Assembly: GCA_910578325.1 (NCBI GenBank)
Contig: CAJTQT010000008.1
Location: 1 to 55,476, forward strand
Direction of reading: 5' to 3'
Source of the DNA: an uncultured Christensenella sp.
GTDB lineage: Bacteria; Bacillota; Clostridia; Christensenellales; CAG-917
Length of the DNA stretch: 55,476 bases
Shown here: positions 36,020 through 42,899 of the stretch, in pieces
How the letters are laid out: each line of letters starts with the position of its first letter
Position numbering within the stretch: the first letter of the stretch is position 1
Notes under the pieces: generated by a model
Told to the model about the DNA's origin: nothing
What the model saw: the letters and a program-made list of their open reading frames with translations, nothing else
Databases searched by the model: none
Program-made: the position numbers and the translations under genes

Positions 36020-36754
36020 ATGCAAAAAATTCTGAGCGCAATGCGGCGCGCCATTCAGGACTACAAAATGATTGAGGACGGCGACAGGATTTTCGTCGGG
36101 GTTTCCGGCGGAAAGGACAGCGTCCTGCTCCTGAACGCACTTGCGGCTTACCGCAGATTTTCTCCGCAACGGTTTACCCTCGAAGCGATTACTGTGGATA
36201 TGGGACTAAAAGACTCTGATCCTCTTGAAATGCAAGAGTTGAGCGCAAACTGCGAATCACTTGACGTTCCCCATCACATAGTAAAGACGGACATCGCAGA
36301 AATCATCTTCGACGCCCGTAAGGAATCAAATCCCTGCTCGCTATGCGCTAAAATGCGGCGCGGTGCGCTCAACAGCAAGATAAACGAGTTGGGCGGAGGC
36401 AAACTTGCTCTCGGTCATAATGCGGACGACGTAGCCGAAACAATGCTTATGTCACTTCTGTACGAAGGAAGGTTTTCCTGCTTTTCCCCAACGGCATATA
36501 TGAACATATCGGGCGTGTCGCTCATCCGACCTTTTATCTACATCGAGGAATGCGACATAAAATCCACCGTCGAACGGCTGAATCTGCCCATAGTGCACAA
36601 TCCCTGCCCTATGAATCACGTTTCAAAGCGCGAATATATAAAGAACCTTATCAAAGATATCTGTAAAGACGTTCCCTTTGCCAAAGACCGCATTTTAGGG
36701 GCAATCTACCACCCCGAACGTAATAACTTGTGGCCGCCGAGGGGCACTGACTAA
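36020..36754 (+). CDS. ttcA: TtcA-type tRNA 2-thiocytidine synthetase
   Basis: A 244-residue PP-loop ATPase. The family activates a tRNA base with ATP and exchanges oxygen for sulfur, using an iron-sulfur cluster; TtcA acts on cytidine 32. Visible: PP-loop GVSGGKDS (about 27-34), CxxC pair in NPCSLCAKMRR, GHNADDVAETML, and a third cysteine in NPCPMNH near the C terminus. These three cysteines are the usual cluster ligands. Slightly shorter than the E. coli protein but in the range of clostridial members. A related TilS or TtuA role is less likely because the TilS C-terminal domains and TtuA zinc fingers are absent. Confidence 0.88.
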   Translation: MQKILSAMRRAIQDYKMIEDGDRIFVGVSGGKDSVLLLNALAAYRRFSPQRFTLEAITVDMGLKDSDPLEMQELSANCESLDVPHHIVKTDIAEIIFDARKESNPCSLCAKMRRGALNSKINELGGGKLALGHNADDVAETMLMSLLYEGRFSCFSPTAYMNISGVSLIRPFIYIEECDIKSTVERLNLPIVHNPCPMNHVSKREYIKNLIKDICKDVPFAKDRILGAIYHPERNNLWPPRGTD

Positions 36755-36763
36755 GTATTGACT

Positions 36764-36793
36764 AAAAAACTTCGCTATTCGCGAAGTTTTAAC
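36764..36793. terminator. Bidirectional terminator between ttcA and the RHH gene
   Basis: Ten-bp perfect stem AAAACTTCGC / GCGAAGTTTT (36766-36775 with 36781-36790) and a 5-base loop. T runs exist in both directions, so it serves both converging genes. Confidence 0.9.
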
Positions 36794-36997
36794 TTAACAA
36801 AGTTTGTCAAAGAACTTTTCAAGATCTTCTTCGGAAATCTCACCGAATTTATCCTCATATCGAGTTATATAAGCAATACACGCTTGTTCTATTTCTTTAT
36901 TTGCAGAACGACTTGACTCGTGCGCAATAAATTTCATCTTATCGATTATTTCTTGCCTTATTCTTAATGGATATTGTGGATTTTTGTATTGCGCCAT
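36794..36997 (-). CDS. Ribbon-helix-helix (Arc-like) DNA-binding protein
   Basis: A 67-residue protein. The N terminus YPLRIRQEIIDKMKFIAHESSRSANKEIEQACIAYI has the pattern of the Arc/MetJ fold: a short beta strand (PLRI), helix A, a turn with Ser/Arg/Ser, and helix B beginning NKEIEQ. Such proteins bind DNA as dimers on short repeated sites and often repress their own gene. AGGT lies six bases before the ATG. It is divergent from an XRE-type regulator, and a 26-bp palindrome starts 20 bases upstream of its start codon, so autoregulation is likely. It could be an orphan antitoxin; no toxin gene is next to it. Confidence 0.85.
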   Translation of the reverse strand: MAQYKNPQYPLRIRQEIIDKMKFIAHESSRSANKEIEQACIAYITRYEDKFGEISEEDLEKFFDKLC

Positions 36998-37014
36998 ATT
37001 TTACCTATAACTCG

Positions 37015-37046
37015 TGATATCATTATGATATCATAATGATATATCA
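37015..37046. promoter_or_regulatory. Palindromic operator candidate of the RHH/XRE pair
   Basis: 37017-37042 is a perfect 26-bp palindrome with GATATC at its centre. TGATAT occurs at 37015, 37026 and 37037, exactly 11 bp apart, the helical repeat expected for Arc-type dimers lined up on one DNA face. More TGATAT copies lie at 37079 and 37097 over the XRE promoter. Confidence 0.7.
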
Positions 37047-37066
37047 AATTTTGTATAGATTTCTAT

Positions 37067-37094
37067 TTGACATCTAATTGATATGTGTTATAAT
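37067..37094 (+). promoter_or_regulatory. Consensus promoter of the XRE gene
   Basis: TTGACA (37067-37072), 16-base spacer, TATAAT (37089-37094) with the extended -10 TG at 37086-37087. Transcription should start at about 37100-37102, only 4-6 bases before the ATG at 37106. Confidence 0.8.
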
Positions 37095-37105
37095 ATTGAT
37101 ATCTT

Positions 37106-37348
37106 ATGATTAAAACAATTGATAGTGCATATATGAAAACCTTAGGAGAAAAACTAAAAAACGAACGTAAATGGTGCGGAATGTCGATAGAGTACGTTGC
37201 TCTACGTCTGAACAGCAGCAGAAATTACATAGCGAACTGGGAAGCAAACAATACCTTGCCTAATATTTTTCAGTTGGCAAAAATTTTGCGTCTTTACGAC
37301 ATAACGTTTGAAGAATTGATTGAGGGTACTGAATTAGAGATACACTGA
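37106..37348 (+). CDS. XRE-family helix-turn-helix regulator
   Basis: An 80-residue protein that is almost entirely one Cro/CI-type helix-turn-helix domain (about 13-72): LGEKLKNERKWCGMSIEYVALRLNSS..., recognition helix region NYIANWEANNTLPN, then LAKILRLYDITFEEL. Such proteins are small repressors. No ribosome binding site is seen before either the ATG at 37106 or an internal ATG at 37133; with the promoter so close the message is almost leaderless, which favours the first ATG. It is divergent from the RHH gene and shares its operator region. Target genes beyond this pair are unknown. Confidence 0.87.
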   Translation: MIKTIDSAYMKTLGEKLKNERKWCGMSIEYVALRLNSSRNYIANWEANNTLPNIFQLAKILRLYDITFEELIEGTELEIH

Positions 37349-37378
37349 CACTCTATCAAGGGTTGCTTCTTCCTCTAC

Positions 37379-37432
37379 AAGGGTGAGCGTTTGAAACTTT
37401 AATAAAATTGCCCCCTCTTTCCCTTCGGGCTT
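37379..37432. repeat. 54-bp dispersed repeat, copy 1
   Basis: 54 bases identical to 55362-55415, with the segment TTGCCCCCTCTTTCCCTTCGGGC near its end. It marks the start of the non-coding repeat region after the XRE gene. Confidence 0.85.
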
Positions 37433-37686
37433 TTCTCCCACCACTCTTATATGGACGCGTAAGGCATTACGCTTATTCTCTACACTCATTCTCCGTCGCT
37501 CGCGGGGGAGACAATCGGCGCTCGCGCATTCAGTATCGTCCACCTGTTCCCGCAAAGCGGGACAGGATTATGCCACTCGCTCACGGACACATAAACAACA
37601 TTGTCCGTTCGCTTGTACTGCGCTATGCAGCGATTTTCAATCGCGGCTTCGCGCTCTGGCGCTCGGCACTCACTTTGGCGCGCGCC
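37433..37686. other. Non-coding stretch between repeats
   Basis: Short open frames exist on both strands but none has a ribosome binding site or a recognisable domain. Short inverted repeats (for example CCCGCAAAGCGGG near 37550) are present. I see no gene. Confidence 0.5.
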
Positions 37687-37953
37687 CTGCACGCGCTGGA
37701 CTTTCTCTATCAGAGTGTTCGTCGTGGATACTCTCGCTCGAACTGACGTTATCTAAACTTCGTAACTGCTGTTAGTTGGTTTCGCACCACTGCACGCGCG
37801 GGACTTTCTCTATCAGGGTGTTCGTTGGGGATACGCCTGCTCAGGCTGACGTTATCTAAACTTCGTAACCGCTGTCGGTTGGTTTCGCGCCACTGCACGC
37901 GCTGAACTTACTTTATCTGAGTGTTCGGTGTGGATACACTCGCTCAGGCTGAT
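37687..37953. repeat. 103-bp tandem repeat, about 2.6 copies
   Basis: Copies begin at 37687, 37790 and 37893 with CTGCACGCGC; each continues with CTTTCTCTATCAG-like, TGTTCG and GACGTTATCTAAACTTCG blocks. The copies are diverged by scattered substitutions, so the array is not new. All frames are interrupted, so it is not coding. Confidence 0.85.
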
Positions 37954-37999
37954 ATAAAAATCAACCTGCTATTATTTATGCCAAGACGAGGAAAAATAT

Positions 38000-38225
38000 A
38001 AAACCGCACTATTAAGATGAGTGGCGCGAAAGAGGCGTTTTGCGAAACGCCTAACGTAATACCCCACAAAACACGGAGGTTTTGTGGGGACCCCAAGATT
38101 ATACCCCATAAAACGCGGAGGTTTTGTGGGGACCCCTGTATTCGTACGTGACAATGAGCAAAAGTGCCTTTGACACAGTATCAACGCAAAGTCACAAATA
38201 CTAAATTTCATAAAACCGCGCTATT
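38000..38225. repeat. Complex repeat block with two tandem 42-bp hairpins
   Basis: AAAACCGCACTATT (38000-38013) and AAAACCGCGCTATT (38212-38225) begin two copies of a roughly 55-bp repeat. Between them lie two hairpins 42 bp apart: CCCCACAAAAC/GTTTTGTGGGG (38062-38089) and CCCCATAAAAC/GTTTTGTGGGG (38104-38131), and a sequence (about 38148-38191) also found at 38346-38390. One open frame here simply translates the hairpins. Confidence 0.8.
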
Positions 38226-38277
38226 GAGATGAGTGACGAGAAAGAGACGTTTTTGCAAACCGCCCCATACTATTTAT

Positions 38278-38401
38278 AAAACCGTGATATTTGCGTTCAG
38301 ACAAGGAAAAGGCACTTTTGCGAACAGCCCAGTGTACAAACCGTACACGACTGTGAGCAAAAGTGCCTTTGACGCAGTATCAACGCAAATAGCGCGGTTT
38401 T
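38278..38401. mobile_element. MITE-like element at the 3' end of rplQ
   Basis: A 124-bp element with 20-bp terminal inverted repeats (38278-38297 and 38382-38401) differing at two positions. Inside is a second perfect 14-bp inverted repeat (AAAGGCACTTTTGC at 38308-38321, complement at 38357-38370) and an inner GTGTAC/GTACAC stem, so a transcript could fold into one long hairpin. It encodes no protein. Its right end overlaps the rplQ stop codon. It may also act as the terminator of the ribosomal operon. MITE status is inferred from structure and dispersed copies of the ends. Confidence 0.65.
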
Positions 38402-38918
38402 AAATCAATTTCAGAATGCAGGTCTCCGCCGCATCCCCCCTCCGGTTTCCCGTCTTGAGGATTCTTGTATAACCTCCGCCCTGTCCGACTTCTTCTTTAC
38501 GTTTGTCGTATTTAGGAGCATATTCCTTAAACATCTTCTCGATAAGAGGATGCTTTGTGTCCTTAATACGGGATCTGAAAGCCGCTTTCGATTCTTTCTC
38601 GCCCTTGACTTCCTGCAAGTCAACAAGTTCCGCCATAAGCCTGCGGCGGGCGGCGAGTTTCTTCGGCCCGTCGTTGGTGAATTCAACTTTGCTTTGGGTT
38701 TTTTCGCCCTTTGCATTCGTCTTTGTGACGTTTTTGGTCACTTTAACGTCGTCCTTATAGGCTCTCATTGCAATTGTAATATACTTCTCTGCAAGGCTTC
38801 TGACTGCTTTTGCGCGGTCAACGGTCGTGCTGATTTCGCCGTACCACAGCAGTTCGGAAACCTGATTTTTAAGCATAGCCATTCTTTGGTCTGTGCGTTT
38901 TCCTAATTTTTTCGGCAT
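38400..38918 (-). CDS. rplQ: 50S ribosomal protein L17 with internal insert
   Basis: A 172-residue L17, near the peptide exit tunnel of the large subunit. The N-terminal KLGKRTDQRMAMLKNQVSELL and the C-terminal GGGYTRILKTGNRRGDAAE are typical. Bacterial L17 usually has 115-130 residues; here about 50 more lie in the middle (about 60-115), lysine-rich and with KGEKTQSK/KGEKESK blocks. Last gene of the ribosomal cluster, 10 bases after rpoA. The stop codon is shared with a repeat element. Confidence 0.96.
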   Translation of the reverse strand: MPKKLGKRTDQRMAMLKNQVSELLWYGEISTTVDRAKAVRSLAEKYITIAMRAYKDDVKVTKNVTKTNAKGEKTQSKVEFTNDGPKKLAARRRLMAELVDLQEVKGEKESKAAFRSRIKDTKHPLIEKMFKEYAPKYDKRKEEVGQGGGYTRILKTGNRRGDAAETCILKLI

Positions 38919-38928
38919 AATGTCCTCC

Positions 38929-39885
38929 TTAGTCCTCTTGCGTCTTCAAGCCCAAGCCGAGGTCTTCAAGTTTTTTGATTACTTCTTCAAGAGATTTCTT
39001 TCCGAGATTTCTCACTTTGAGCATATCGTCTTCGCTGCGTCTTGTGAGGTCGTCTACGGTGTGAATGTTTGCACGTTTCAAGCAGTTGTACGAACGCACC
39101 GACAAATCGAGGTCTTCAACGGACATTTCAAGCACTTTAACCTTGCTGTCCGCCTGAGGCTCGACGAGAATCGCTTGTTCAGCCATATTCTCAACGAGGT
39201 CGACGAAGAGTTTTACGTGGTCGTTCATAATCTTTGCGGCAAGCGAAGTGATTTCCTTTGCGGAAGTCGTGCCGTCCGTCGTCACTTCGAGCGTGAGTTT
39301 GTCAAAGTCGATGCTTTGCTCGACGCGGGTGCTTTCGACAGCATAATTCGCTTTTATAACCGGCGTGTAGATGGAATCGATCGGGATGTATCCGATAGGC
39401 TCGAGCACTTCTTTGTTCTGCGCGGCGGGAACGTAGCCCCTGCCGCACTTTACGTAAATCGACATATCGATTTCCGCGCCCTCGTCGAGAGTGCAGATGA
39501 CCTGCTCGGGATTCATAACTTCGATACCCGCGGCGCAGTCGATGTCGCCTGCCGTGACGGTGCCGACGCTGTTAGCGTGCAAACGGCACTGCTGTTTGCC
39601 AGCCTTTTCCAAACTGCTGACCGCTTTAAACCTGACTGTTTTGAGGTTGAGGATGATTTCGGTCACTTCCTCTTTTACGCCCTTGATGGTGGAGAACTCG
39701 TGTTCAACCCCCGCAATCTTGATGCCGACTGCCGCCGCACCCGGGAGTGCAGAGAGAAGAATACGGCGCAAACTGTTGCCTATCGTCGTTCCGAAACCGC
39801 GTTCCAACGGCTCGACTACGAATTTGGCGTAGTTTTTGCTTTCGTTCTCCTCAAATGTTATCTTTGGACTTTTTATCTCCATCAT
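38929..39885 (-). CDS. rpoA: RNA polymerase alpha subunit
   Basis: A 318-residue subunit that dimerises to nucleate RNA polymerase assembly. The N-terminal domain shows GFGTTIGNSLRRILLSALPG, the C-terminal domain (about 250-310) LDLSVRSYNCLKRANIHTVDDL and RNLGKKSLEEV, which contacts promoter DNA and activators. GGAGG nine bases before the first ATG favours it over the second, adjacent ATG. It sits between rpsD and rplQ as in most Firmicutes. Confidence 0.98.
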   Translation of the reverse strand: MMEIKSPKITFEENESKNYAKFVVEPLERGFGTTIGNSLRRILLSALPGAAAVGIKIAGVEHEFSTIKGVKEEVTEIILNLKTVRFKAVSSLEKAGKQQCRLHANSVGTVTAGDIDCAAGIEVMNPEQVICTLDEGAEIDMSIYVKCGRGYVPAAQNKEVLEPIGYIPIDSIYTPVIKANYAVESTRVEQSIDFDKLTLEVTTDGTTSAKEITSLAAKIMNDHVKLFVDLVENMAEQAILVEPQADSKVKVLEMSVEDLDLSVRSYNCLKRANIHTVDDLTRRSEDDMLKVRNLGKKSLEEVIKKLEDLGLGLKTQED

Positions 39886-39906
39886 AACCGTTATCCTCCA
39901 ATCAGA

Positions 39907-40530
39907 TTATTTCGAGTACAACTCGACGATGAGGTGTTCTTGAATATCGAGGTCGATATCGGCTCTCTCGGGGAGAGAAACGACAGTACCCGTCAATGTA
40001 GCGTTGTCAAATGAAAGCCACTTGACGATGCTGAGGTTTTTGGTCTCCTTAACTTCCGTCCAAAGCGCGCTGTCTTTCTTGTTCTCTTTGACAGAGATTA
40101 CGTCGCCCGCTTTAACAATATAGGAGGGAATGTCCACCGATTTGCCGTTGACGGTAATATGACCGTGGTTGACAATCTGACGAGCCATTGCTCTGGACGT
40201 ACCCAGTCCCATGCGGTAAACGACGTTGTCAAGACGTCTTTCGATAAGAGTGAGCATATTTTCACCCGTTACGCCGCGCATTTCAGACGCTTTGTCGTAG
40301 TACATCTTGAACTGTTTTTCGGTGACGCCGTAGAAGCGTTTGGTTTTCTGCTTCTCGCGCAACTGAACGGAGTAGCCGCTTGCTTTTCTTCTGCCCTTGC
40401 CGTGGTCTCCCGGAGGCGCATACTTAGTCAGAATCGGGCATTTACCGCTGTTGCACTTTGCTCCTTTGAGATAGAGTTTGCAACCCTCGCGTCTGCAAAG
40501 ACGGCAATCGGGTCCTGTATATTTAGCCAT
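39907..40530 (-). CDS. rpsD: 30S ribosomal protein S4
   Basis: A 207-residue S4, which starts assembly of the 30S body by binding 16S rRNA. It is the zinc-binding form: Cys9 and Cys12 (DCRLC) with Cys26 and Cys31. The S4 RNA-binding domain (RLDNVVYRMGLGTSRAMARQIVNHGHI) is intact. S4 often represses its own operon in bacteria; I see no specific leader element here. Confidence 0.98.
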   Translation of the reverse strand: MAKYTGPDCRLCRREGCKLYLKGAKCNSGKCPILTKYAPPGDHGKGRRKASGYSVQLREKQKTKRFYGVTEKQFKMYYDKASEMRGVTGENMLTLIERRLDNVVYRMGLGTSRAMARQIVNHGHITVNGKSVDIPSYIVKAGDVISVKENKKDSALWTEVKETKNLSIVKWLSFDNATLTGTVVSLPERADIDLDIQEHLIVELYSK

Positions 40531-40547
40531 AGTTTCTTATCCTCCTC

Positions 40548-40943
40548 TTACAGTCTTCTCGCCTTAGGCGGACGGCAACCGTTGTGAGGAATGGGGGACA
40601 CGTCCTGAATGAGCGTGACTTCCATACCCACGTTTCCGAGTGCGCGGATTGCGGACTCTCTGCCTTGACCGGGACCTTTGACGTAAACTTCGACGGTTCT
40701 CATACCTTGATCGTACGCGATTCTTGCCGCGTCCTCGCTCACCATCTGAGCGGCGAACGGAGTGGATTTACGGCTGCCGCGCAGTTTCAGTTTGCCTGCC
40801 GACGACCACGATACCGCGTTTCCGTTCATATCGGTTATGGTAACAATCGTATTGTTGAAAGAGGCGTGGATATGTACCTGTCCTTTTTCAACGCGCTTGA
40901 TATCTTTTCTCTTCTTAATTGCTTTTCTTGCAATACCAGCCAT
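40548..40943 (-). CDS. rpsK: 30S ribosomal protein S11
   Basis: A 131-residue S11 of the 30S platform near the mRNA exit. Typical blocks are HIHASFNNTIVTITDMNGN and the C-terminal DVSPIPHNGCRPPKARRL. It lies between rpsM and rpsD with a 12-base gap to rpsM. Confidence 0.98.
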   Translation of the reverse strand: MAGIARKAIKKRKDIKRVEKGQVHIHASFNNTIVTITDMNGNAVSWSSAGKLKLRGSRKSTPFAAQMVSEDAARIAYDQGMRTVEVYVKGPGQGRESAIRALGNVGMEVTLIQDVSPIPHNGCRPPKARRL

Positions 40944-40955
40944 TGTCGAGCCTCC

Positions 40956-41321
40956 TTATTTCTTGCGGCTTACAGCGCGCTTCGGGCCCTTTCTCGTACG
41001 GGCGTTTTGCTTTGTGTTCTGTCCGCGGACGGGCAGACCTTTTCTGTGGCGAACTCCGCGATAGCAGCCGATTTCCATCAATCTCTTGATGTTAAGACCG
41101 ACTTCGCGTTTGAGGTCGCCCTCTACGTGCAGATTTTTTTCAATGTAATCACGAATAAGACTTACCTGCTCTTCCGTCAGATCCTTGACTCTTACGTCGG
41201 GACTGATTCCGGTTTCTTGCAGGATTTTCTGAGATGTCGGAAGACCGATACCGTAGATATAGGTCAAACCGTATTCAACTCTCTTGTCGCGCGGAAGATC
41301 CACGCCGGCGATTCTTGCCAT
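40956..41321 (-). CDS. rpsM: 30S ribosomal protein S13
   Basis: A 121-residue S13 of the 30S head, which contacts the large subunit and the P-site tRNA through its basic tail. Blocks: RIAGVDLPRDKRVEYGLTYIYGIG and GCYRGVRHRKGLPVRGQNTKQNARTRKGP. It follows rpmJ after an unusually long 145-base gap with a stem-loop. Confidence 0.98.
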   Translation of the reverse strand: MARIAGVDLPRDKRVEYGLTYIYGIGLPTSQKILQETGISPDVRVKDLTEEQVSLIRDYIEKNLHVEGDLKREVGLNIKRLMEIGCYRGVRHRKGLPVRGQNTKQNARTRKGPKRAVSRKK

Positions 41322-41433
41322 CTTCTACCTCCGATAAGTGTAAAAATATGTTTTTTATATGCCACGCATAGGTAGTTGCCGTAAAATTTGGAATGGAGCA
41401 ACCAGCCGCCCTACGCTTTTTGCCGATTTCAGA

Positions 41434-41455
41434 CCTTTAAAGCACGCTTTAAAGG
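41434..41455. promoter_or_regulatory. Stem-loop between rpmJ and rpsM
   Basis: CCTTTAAAGC / GCTTTAAAGG, a 10-bp perfect inverted repeat with a 2-base centre. No T run follows. It could be an RNA-processing or attenuation site, or a palindromic binding site, in the largest gap inside the cluster. Confidence 0.5.
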
Positions 41456-41466
41456 CCGTCCGAGAC

Positions 41467-41583
41467 TTAGCCCTGACGTTGTTTGTGGTTGGGATACTTT
41501 GAGCAGATAACCATAACTCTGCCGTTTCTTTTGATAACCTTGCATTTGTCGCACATAGGTTTAACGCTGGGTCTGACTTTCAT
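41467..41583 (-). CDS. rpmJ: 50S ribosomal protein L36
   Basis: A 38-residue gene found by translating the gap between infA and rpsM. It begins MKVRPSVKPMCDKCKVI and ends KYPNHKQRQG. It is the zinc-binding form with Cys11, Cys14, Cys27 and His33. GGAGGTTC-type sequence precedes the ATG. Its place between infA and rpsM is the standard one. Confidence 0.97.
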   Translation of the reverse strand: MKVRPSVKPMCDKCKVIKRNGRVMVICSKYPNHKQRQG

Positions 41584-41627
41584 AGTGAACCTCCGATAAG
41601 TTCTTTTTTTTCTTATTATGTTAGACC

Positions 41628-41846
41628 TTACTTATTGCGGTAGATAATTCTGCCCTTAGTGAGGTCGTAGGGCGACATTTCGATTTTCACCTTGTCGCCT
41701 TCGAGGATTCTTATGTTGTTGATACGCAGTTTTCCGCCGAGATACGCAAGAATCTCGTGTCCGTTGTTGAGGATGACTCTAAACTGAGTCTTTGGCAGGA
41801 CTTCAACCACTTTGCCTTCGGTTTCGATTACGTCTTCCTTTGACAT
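41628..41846 (-). CDS. infA: Translation initiation factor IF-1
   Basis: A 72-residue OB-fold (S1-type) protein that binds the A site of the 30S subunit during initiation. It runs from MSKEDVIETEGKVVEVLP to TKGRIIYRNK, the typical full length. The longer open frame upstream overlaps the KOW gene in another frame and is not used; AAGGTTC-type binding site precedes this ATG. Confidence 0.97.
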   Translation of the reverse strand: MSKEDVIETEGKVVEVLPKTQFRVILNNGHEILAYLGGKLRINNIRILEGDKVKIEMSPYDLTKGRIIYRNK

Positions 41847-41856
41847 AGAACCTTCC

Positions 41857-42123
41857 TTATTGTTTATTTTCGTTATAAAAGCGGAGTGCGCTGAACAGTT
41901 CCGCATCGAACACCTGCTGTTCGTTTTTGAGTTTATCCGCAATCTTTGCGAGCACGTCGCCATCCGTTTGCAGATGTTTGACGTTTTTAAGTTTCGCGTG
42001 TTTGATACGATGCGTATTGCCGTCGGCAATTTTGACGCGGTCTTCGCTTTCTATCTCGACTACCGCAAAATACTTTCCGCTGTCGCGTCCCGCTTTCGAA
42101 TATACTATCTGACCAAGTTCCAT
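41857..42123 (-). CDS. KOW-domain RNA-binding protein
   Basis: An 88-residue protein starting MELGQIVYSKAGRDSGKYFAVV, a KOW motif as in L14e/L6e/L27e-like proteins. Genes of this type sit between map and infA in many Clostridia, probably with a ribosome-related role that is not settled. The second half is a charged helix. The start at 42123 has GAGGTG five bases upstream; the longer frame overlaps map and has no support. Confidence 0.9.
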   Translation of the reverse strand: MELGQIVYSKAGRDSGKYFAVVEIESEDRVKIADGNTHRIKHAKLKNVKHLQTDGDVLAKIADKLKNEQQVFDAELFSALRFYNENKQ

Positions 42124-42161
42124 CCGCACCTCGCGCGCTTGCGCCATTGTTTCGTCTAAAC

Positions 42162-42899
42162 TTACAGCGTCAGTATCTCCGCGCCATTTTCCGTCAGTGC
42201 GACGGTATTCTCGTAATGCGCCGACGGTTTTCTGTCCGCCGTAACGCAACTCCAACCGTTTTCAACCGTCTGCCAGGTTCCCATATTTATCATCGGCTCG
42301 ATTGCCAGCACCATTCCGACTTCCAGTCTGGGACCGTGTCCCGCCTTTCCGAAATTCGGCACCTGCGGGTCTTCGTGCATCTCTCTGCCGATTCCGTGTC
42401 CGACCATACTTCTTACCACGCCGTATCCGCGGGATTCACAGTACGTTTGAACGGCGTTTGATATGTCGCCCAGCCTTTTTCCGACTTTAAACTGTTTCAC
42501 CGCCTCGAAAAAACTCTCTCTCGTCGTATCGACAAGACGCTGTTTTTCCTCGCTGATTTCACCGACGGGAAATGTTCTTGCCGCGTCCGCCTGCCAGCCC
42601 TTGAATACAAGCCCGCAGTCGAGGCTGAATATCTGTCCTTCTTCCAGTCGTTTATCCGACGGAAATCCGTGAACTACGACTTCGTCTACCGACGCGCATA
42701 TGGTACCGGGAAATCCTCCGTATCCGAGGAATGACGGTTTTGCGCCGTGCCTTATTATGTAATCGTAAGCGAATTCGTCAAGTCTTTTTGTTGAGACTCC
42801 CGCTTTAACCCTTTCTCCCAAGAAGAGCAGACAGTCTCTGAGAATCTCGCCAGACTTACGCATACACTCGATTTCGGCAGGGCTCTTGATTTTTATCAT
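42162..42899 (-). CDS. map: Methionine aminopeptidase, type I
   Basis: A 245-residue metalloenzyme that removes the initiator methionine from new proteins. The metal ligands are visible: two Asp in SLDCGLVFKGWQADAA, His in GHGIGREMHEDP, Glu in LAIEPM and Glu in YENTVAL. It overlaps the end of adk by 4 bases (ATGA-type coupling). Length is standard for type Ia. Confidence 0.97.
   Translation of the reverse strand: MIKIKSPAEIECMRKSGEILRDCLLFLGERVKAGVSTKRLDEFAYDYIIRHGAKPSFLGYGGFPGTICASVDEVVVHGFPSDKRLEEGQIFSLDCGLVFKGWQADAARTFPVGEISEEKQRLVDTTRESFFEAVKQFKVGKRLGDISNAVQTYCESRGYGVVRSMVGHGIGREMHEDPQVPNFGKAGHGPRLEVGMVLAIEPMINMGTWQTVENGWSCVTADRKPSAHYENTVALTENGAEILTL

Noticed and set aside
35849..36169. 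N-terminal extension of the COG2426-like protein
   Set aside because: The extended frame crosses two consensus promoters and overlaps ttcA on the other strand; a good binding site sits before the ATG at 35848.
36794..37348. Classical toxin-antitoxin operon
   Set aside because: Both genes encode DNA-binding proteins on opposite strands; no toxin-like gene is adjacent.
37334..37746. Small open frames on both strands after the XRE gene
   Set aside because: They overlap the dispersed and tandem repeats, lack binding sites and carry no recognisable domain.
37687..37953. CRISPR array
   Set aside because: The repeat unit is 103 bp, directly adjacent without spacers, diverged, and no cas gene is present.
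37972..38211. 79-codon minus-strand frame with two GVPTKPP units
   Set aside because: The repeated peptide is only a translation of the two tandem hairpin repeats.
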